DNA from: Sciurus carolinensis
Taxonomy: Eukaryota > Chordata > Mammalia > Rodentia > Sciuridae
DNA: 64,000 nucleotides
Direction: 5' to 3'
NCBI RefSeq assembly: GCF_902686445.1
Contig: NC_062213.1
Location: 7,685,241 to 7,749,240 of the forward strand
The notes beneath the pieces were generated by a model that saw nothing but the letters and a program-made list of their open reading frames with translations, ran no database searches and was not told the origin of the DNA. A program made the position numbers and the translations under genes. This document shows positions 59,851 through 64,000 of the stretch, piece by piece; the stretch's first letter is position 1, and each line of letters starts with the position of its first letter.

Positions 59851-62800
59851 TTTCTGGACTGTTTTCAGTTTCTCCAAAAAACAGCACATTTAGTTCAGAT
59901 GTAGAGGACTGGAAAGAATATCAAGTCACACCCAACCTTTAAAAAGTACAAAAAAAAAAAAAACAAAAGAAAGAAAGCTGCACAGAATGCAAATTGATGC
60001 TACGTCGCAGGGCAAATACTAACCCACAGAGCCCAAAAGACATCTGGGGTGGGCTAGCAAGAGAGCTTGAAGTCCTGAGGGCCCTGCATTAGGAGGGCCG
60101 AATCCTTTTTAAGGTGTTCTTTACAGGGCTTCCCCAAGCCACAGAGGCTCACAAGGAAGATCAGGGAGCACGCTGAACCCACCTCCTGTGAGCTGGTGGG
60201 CCAGAGGCAAGCACCATGCTGACACTCCCCTGAGCCCATCTATTCCGCCTTCCCCCTGAAAAAAAGGCCTTAGTCGACAAGGGCAACAACTGTTTTGTTT
60301 TATTCTTTGTAATATTAACAAATTCAGCAAAACATGTGCTGGGCCAGTGCCCAGCCCTCAGCAAATGTCATTACAGCCACAGGTGAACATGCTCCAGGTG
60401 CTGGATGGAAACAGAGGCAGACAAGACCCTGTTCTTACCAGGACGTAGGCTCCAGTGCCAGAAGGCAGATGATGCATAAAACATGCGTGCAGTAACGGTG
60501 CCTGCGACTGAGAGACAGGAAGCAACTACAGAACGCGGGCCCCCTGACTGCAGGGACAGTCAGGCGAGGCCGGCCTCTGAGGCTGTGCGGAAGTGTTGCC
60601 CACACCAGGATCTGGAAGCAGGAATGTCCTGCGAAGTGAAGGCAGGGCCGAGAGCCCTCACACAATAAGGACTTTCTGAGAAACACAGCAGCCAGACTGG
60701 ACTGACTGGAGGAGGAGGGCAGAGGAGCAGAGACTAGGGAAGAGAGGAGACACACAGCAGGGGCTGCGCAGAGCCAGGGTGGGAGCCTGGCCTTAAAGCA
60801 GATGCAGTCCAGGTGTTCCACTCTCTGTGCACTTGGTCACAGCTCACATGCTCCACACTGATATGAACTCACCATTTTAACAGTGACAGAAATCTACACT
60901 GAAAAACAAGGACAAAATCAACTCTAAGAGTTCACGTGCAGCTCCTTCCTCAGCTCCTGCCCATCTCGCTGCCCGTGACCTCTCCACACACCTCTGCTCA
61001 CATTTTGATCCTGCAGTCACTCTCCTCTGCCTGCATCTCTCTGTGAGAGAAAAATATGTACATTTTTTTCCTGCCCATATGCACTACAGGACACTTCCAT
61101 GTCCAGGACAACCAATCCTCCAGTAACACCCACTGAGTGCCCCAGGATTCAGTGAATTCTGACACCACCTACCTAGAGACAGTTTCAAATCCCACAGGTT
61201 GAGCACAGGTCCTTCCACCAGACTGCCACACCTCAGATTCCAATCACAAGCCCCAGGCTGTGGTCTGTGCTTCTGACCAACTGGCCATAAACTCGGGTTC
61301 CCACAATCCTTTCTTTGGGTTTGCCTCGTTTTCTAATTAAGAAATAAACAAAAGGGTGTCCTATTCTACTATTATCTGTCATATTACATCAAAGGATAAA
61401 AGATAATTTCTAATACAGCATTTTACAACATTTTTGGGCAATACACATATAAAAATGGAATATCATGATAATGTTCAAACTTTCTTCAGGATTTTATACA
61501 AGCTATATTCTAGAGAAAACAGTGACTACCTACTCGCAAACAGATGGAAAACACATAATTTCCACACAGCCTCATATGACTTGGCAATGAAAAAATTAGT
61601 GACAGAAGAGTTCCACTTTAGTATTACATCAAATATCTACTTTTGGATAACAGACTACCAAAAAACAATCTTCAACAGCAATTTTACTTACTTCTCACAA
61701 TTCAGTAATCTGGGTTGGGACAGTGATTTAGTCCAATTTTTGCTATAAAAAAATAATAGCCTGGAAACTCTTCAAAGGAAAGAAGTTTACCTAGCTCACT
61801 GTTCTAAAGGCGGGAAGCCCAGGATGAGGCAGGTGCCTCAGTAGAGGGCCTCGTGCTGCATGGTCACAGAGCAGAACCACAGAGGAAGCAATAAGAGCAG
61901 GCGGGAAAGACAGACACAGGATAGCCTTGCTTTGTAATAGTTGCCTCCCTCCATAGCCAATCCAGTAAAATGGAGAGCAAGAACTCACCCACAGTGGCAA
62001 CCAAATAAGCACGAGTCCCGGAAAAGAAAAACCATATTCAAAAAATGGGAGGCGGGAGCATGTAGTGCAAAGCTTCCTTTGTTCTGTATGGCAGCAGGCA
62101 GATGGACTGGAGCTAGAGGGTCCCATGTCTAGATGGCTTGTTCACATGGCTCGTCTTTCAGTGGGGGCTGCGAGCTGGAAACCACAGTTCTCATTGGGTG
62201 CACTGATTCTCCACTAGCTGTGTGTCTAGGACTTATACTTACAAGGGTGGTCTCAGGATGACAGGGCTTCTGCATGCTGTTTGATTTCAAGATCAGAAAA
62301 GTAGTCAGTCCCCTGTAAAGCTCAGACCTAAATCCTATAGAGCATCAGTCCTGCCTCTACTAGGGTAAAGTGAGATGCAGGGTAGGAAGAGACTCCAGGG
62401 AGGGGCACTGTGCAAAGAGCAAGTGTGTGGTCATGTAGCCACAGGGGAGCGAGCACAAGACACCACAGATATGACGGTAAAGCAGTCATCCATCCACGGT
62501 TACAGTTCCATGGCCTCAAACATCACGGCTGCTTCTCACACCTGGTTGTCTACCTGCCTGCTTTCTTTCCCCTCAGTTGGGGAGTGGCTGGTGACCTCTC
62601 TCACTGAGGTCAAAGGTCCTGTCTTTTTCATCTCTGCAACAACACCCAGCTTCTAAGAGGCAGCCATGCATCATGCATATGAAAGGGAATGACTAATGCC
62701 AACCAAAATTAATGCCCCAAACATGTCAATCAATACCCAAGGCATTATTTGAAACAAAGCATAGAATACACCAAGTAGACACAGAAGAAGTAAGTACATT

Positions 62801-62949
62801 TCTGGTATATGGGTCTTAACTGGCCAACGATGTCTTCCAATTGAGCATCTTACAAAATCTGAACACTTATTAAAAATACTTAGAGATCTGAAATCAAAAG
62901 ATAGTGGTGAACTGCAGCTACATGGCAACCCGCCAACCCCTCCAGAGCC

Positions 62950-64000
62950 CAGAAAGGAGGTAGTGAAGGAACAGCTAACCCCAAAATGGGTGACAGAGTA
63001 AATGCTCTAAGACTCACCACTGGACAGTCTGAGGCCTAGAGAGACTTGACATTTGGTAAGCGGAACAGAAGGTGAAGGCAGAGTTCCTCCACCCCAAAGC
63101 TTGCCAGGGAAAGAGGGAGAAGCACAGTACTCAGTTCCTCTACCACCGCTAGGAGACCAGACCAGGTGAAACCACAACAGGCCTAGAGTTCAGTGGAGAT
63201 CAAGCAGTTTAACCCCCATGGTGAACAGAAACCCACAATGGGCACCGCAGGCATGGCTCCACCTGCAGACAGCAACAGGTAAGACCATAGGGAGTGCCCT
63301 GCAGCAGATGTCTCCTGACCCACCTAGAAGGCACCTGCAAGGGGCACGCTGGCAGCAACAAGGTGCCCACATGCTTCCCTGCACTAGGGAAGAAATGGGC
63401 TGGAGCACAGTCAGCTGCCACTCCAGGAAGTGCCAGCCTGATGCTGGGCCACGGCCTCCACTGGAGCCCAGGCAGAGACCCAGAGACCAAGAGTACGCCT
63501 GTGGTTCACAGAGGTGGGAAGAGGGCAGGGCGGCTGTGTCTGTCCCGACAACAGAGGGCAGAGGTACCCGTGACTCAACCGCAGCAGGGCTAAGGCTCCT
63601 TCCCAGTCACAGGGAGGTGGGCCAGTGATCTGGGTAGGTCAGGGGACGCTCTGGCTCCACGGACCACTCACGGAGAGCCCACAAACACCAGTCCCACACA
63701 TGCAGACAGCCGCTAGGCTCTCTGCCATTTTGAAGAAGACCCTATGGAAGGAGCAGGAGCGGTCACTGATAACCCAGAGTCTACATCCTGAGCTCCTGTA
63801 CTAACAGAGACAACCAGCAGACACTGCACCATACCCTCGCGTATCCAGCCTCAGGCCCTTGCGCTTACTAACCGGGAGTCAACTGGTGGGAAGTCCATAG
63901 CAACCAGGGAAGTGGCTTCTGTGGCCCAGCACCTCTGAGGGGACCCAGAGCTGAAGAGTGATGGACGTCTTCTCAAGGCTCCAAATCCTGATGAAATCCA
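62950..64000. other. G+C-rich block at window end, possibly L1 5' region
   Basis: Base composition rises clearly compared with the A+T-rich sequence before it. It contains 'cattttgaagaagacccta' and many CAG/CCTG-rich stretches, without repeat ends or a convincing open frame. It could be the 5' UTR of an L1 running off the window, but I could not confirm this. Confidence 0.25.

Larger units (their letters stand above)
1..64000 (-). other. KHDRBS3: KHDRBS3 gene body, internal part (intron 2 to intron 7)
   Basis: Five exons in the order 3-4-5-6-7 are read from right to left. All have consensus AG/GT ends, and their phases join (0-0, 0-0, 0-2, 2-0, 0-2) into 683 nt of uninterrupted coding sequence. 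KHDRBS3 is a nuclear STAR protein (QUA1-KH-QUA2, then RG-rich, proline-rich and tyrosine-rich tails). It dimerises, binds U(U/A)AA-type RNA and controls alternative splicing, for example of neurexin transcripts in brain; it is also expressed in testis. The paralogues KHDRBS1 and KHDRBS2 fit the exon 5-7 sequences much less well, as recalled. The start codon, QUA1 exons, last two coding exons and UTRs were not found here. Confidence 0.95.
51423..64000 (-). other. KHDRBS3 intron 2 (partial, runs off the right edge)
   Basis: It contains a MIR, two minus-strand and one plus-strand B1-dID, a 1.9-kb L1, a probable solo LTR and an L2 piece. No repeat or gene was recognised in 51430-51950, 52450-54170, 56390-57740, 57980-58380, 58810-59610, 59860-62900. 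Exon 2, which should encode the end of QUA1 and the segment before FNFVGK, was searched for on the minus strand and not found. Confidence 0.8.

Noticed and set aside
61434..61748. 104-codon plus-strand open frame in intron 2
   Set aside because: A+T-rich, no recognised homology, no promoter or splice signals that would support a gene.
51423..64000. KHDRBS3 exon 2
   Set aside because: No minus-strand stretch with the expected QUA1-end sequence and splice sites was found; it probably lies beyond the right edge.
1..64000. CRISPR array, operon, phage or other prokaryote-type system
   Set aside because: The sequence is vertebrate intron with spliceosomal exons and rodent SINEs; no regularly spaced direct repeats were seen.

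Overview
The window is vertebrate nuclear DNA and lies inside one gene. Five coding exons on the minus strand (51306..51422, 45351..45497, 36583..36722, 32578..32773, 10380..10462) encode consecutive parts of KHDRBS3 (T-STAR, SLM-2), a STAR-family RNA-binding splicing regulator. Every exon has an AG acceptor and a GT donor. The reading phases join without a break, and the exon sizes fit residues of about 70 to 297 of the 346-residue human protein. The window begins in intron 7 and ends in intron 2. Exons 1-2 and 8-9, the promoter and the 3' UTR were not found and should lie outside.

The repeats point to a squirrel-family rodent (marmot or ground-squirrel type). About twenty SINEs have the dimeric B1-dID build: a 7SL-derived B1 arm, a short A-rich linker, then a tRNA-derived ID arm with its 'gctggggatgtggctcag' box. 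Single ID and B1 units also occur. Older mammalian repeats (MIR, L2, MaLR-type LTRs, L1 of M type, a TA-flanked DNA-transposon MITE and an ERV-L relic) make up much of the rest.

Layout along the plus strand: 1-10379, intron 7 (SINEs, MIR, an L2); 10380-10462, exon 7 (tyrosine-rich); 10463-32577, the large intron 6 (broken L1 at 10.6-13.7 kb, sciurid-type L1 ends, many SINEs, an AT-rich quiet stretch near 18.7-19.2 kb); 32578-32773, exon 6 (RG repeats and polyproline); 32774-36582, intron 5 (SINEs, MITE, MLT1-like LTR); 36583-36722, exon 5; 36723-45350, intron 4 (two L1 blocks with nested SINE and LTR insertions); 45351-45497, exon 4 (second half of the KH domain); 45498-51305, intron 3 (L2, MIR, MaLR LTR, ERV-L relic, MITE); 51306-51422, exon 3 (KH core with the GPRG loop); 51423-64000, part of intron 2 (1.9-kb L1, SINEs, probable solo LTR, GC-rich end block).

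All sizeable L1 copies run on the plus strand, antisense to the gene. No second functional gene, RNA gene, CpG-island promoter or CRISPR array could be supported, and nothing in the window makes a convincing case for a new system. The more interesting points concern splicing: a weak exon 4 donor followed by a paired TTAA-like motif of the kind this protein family binds, and inverted SINEs around exon 6 and around exons 3-4.
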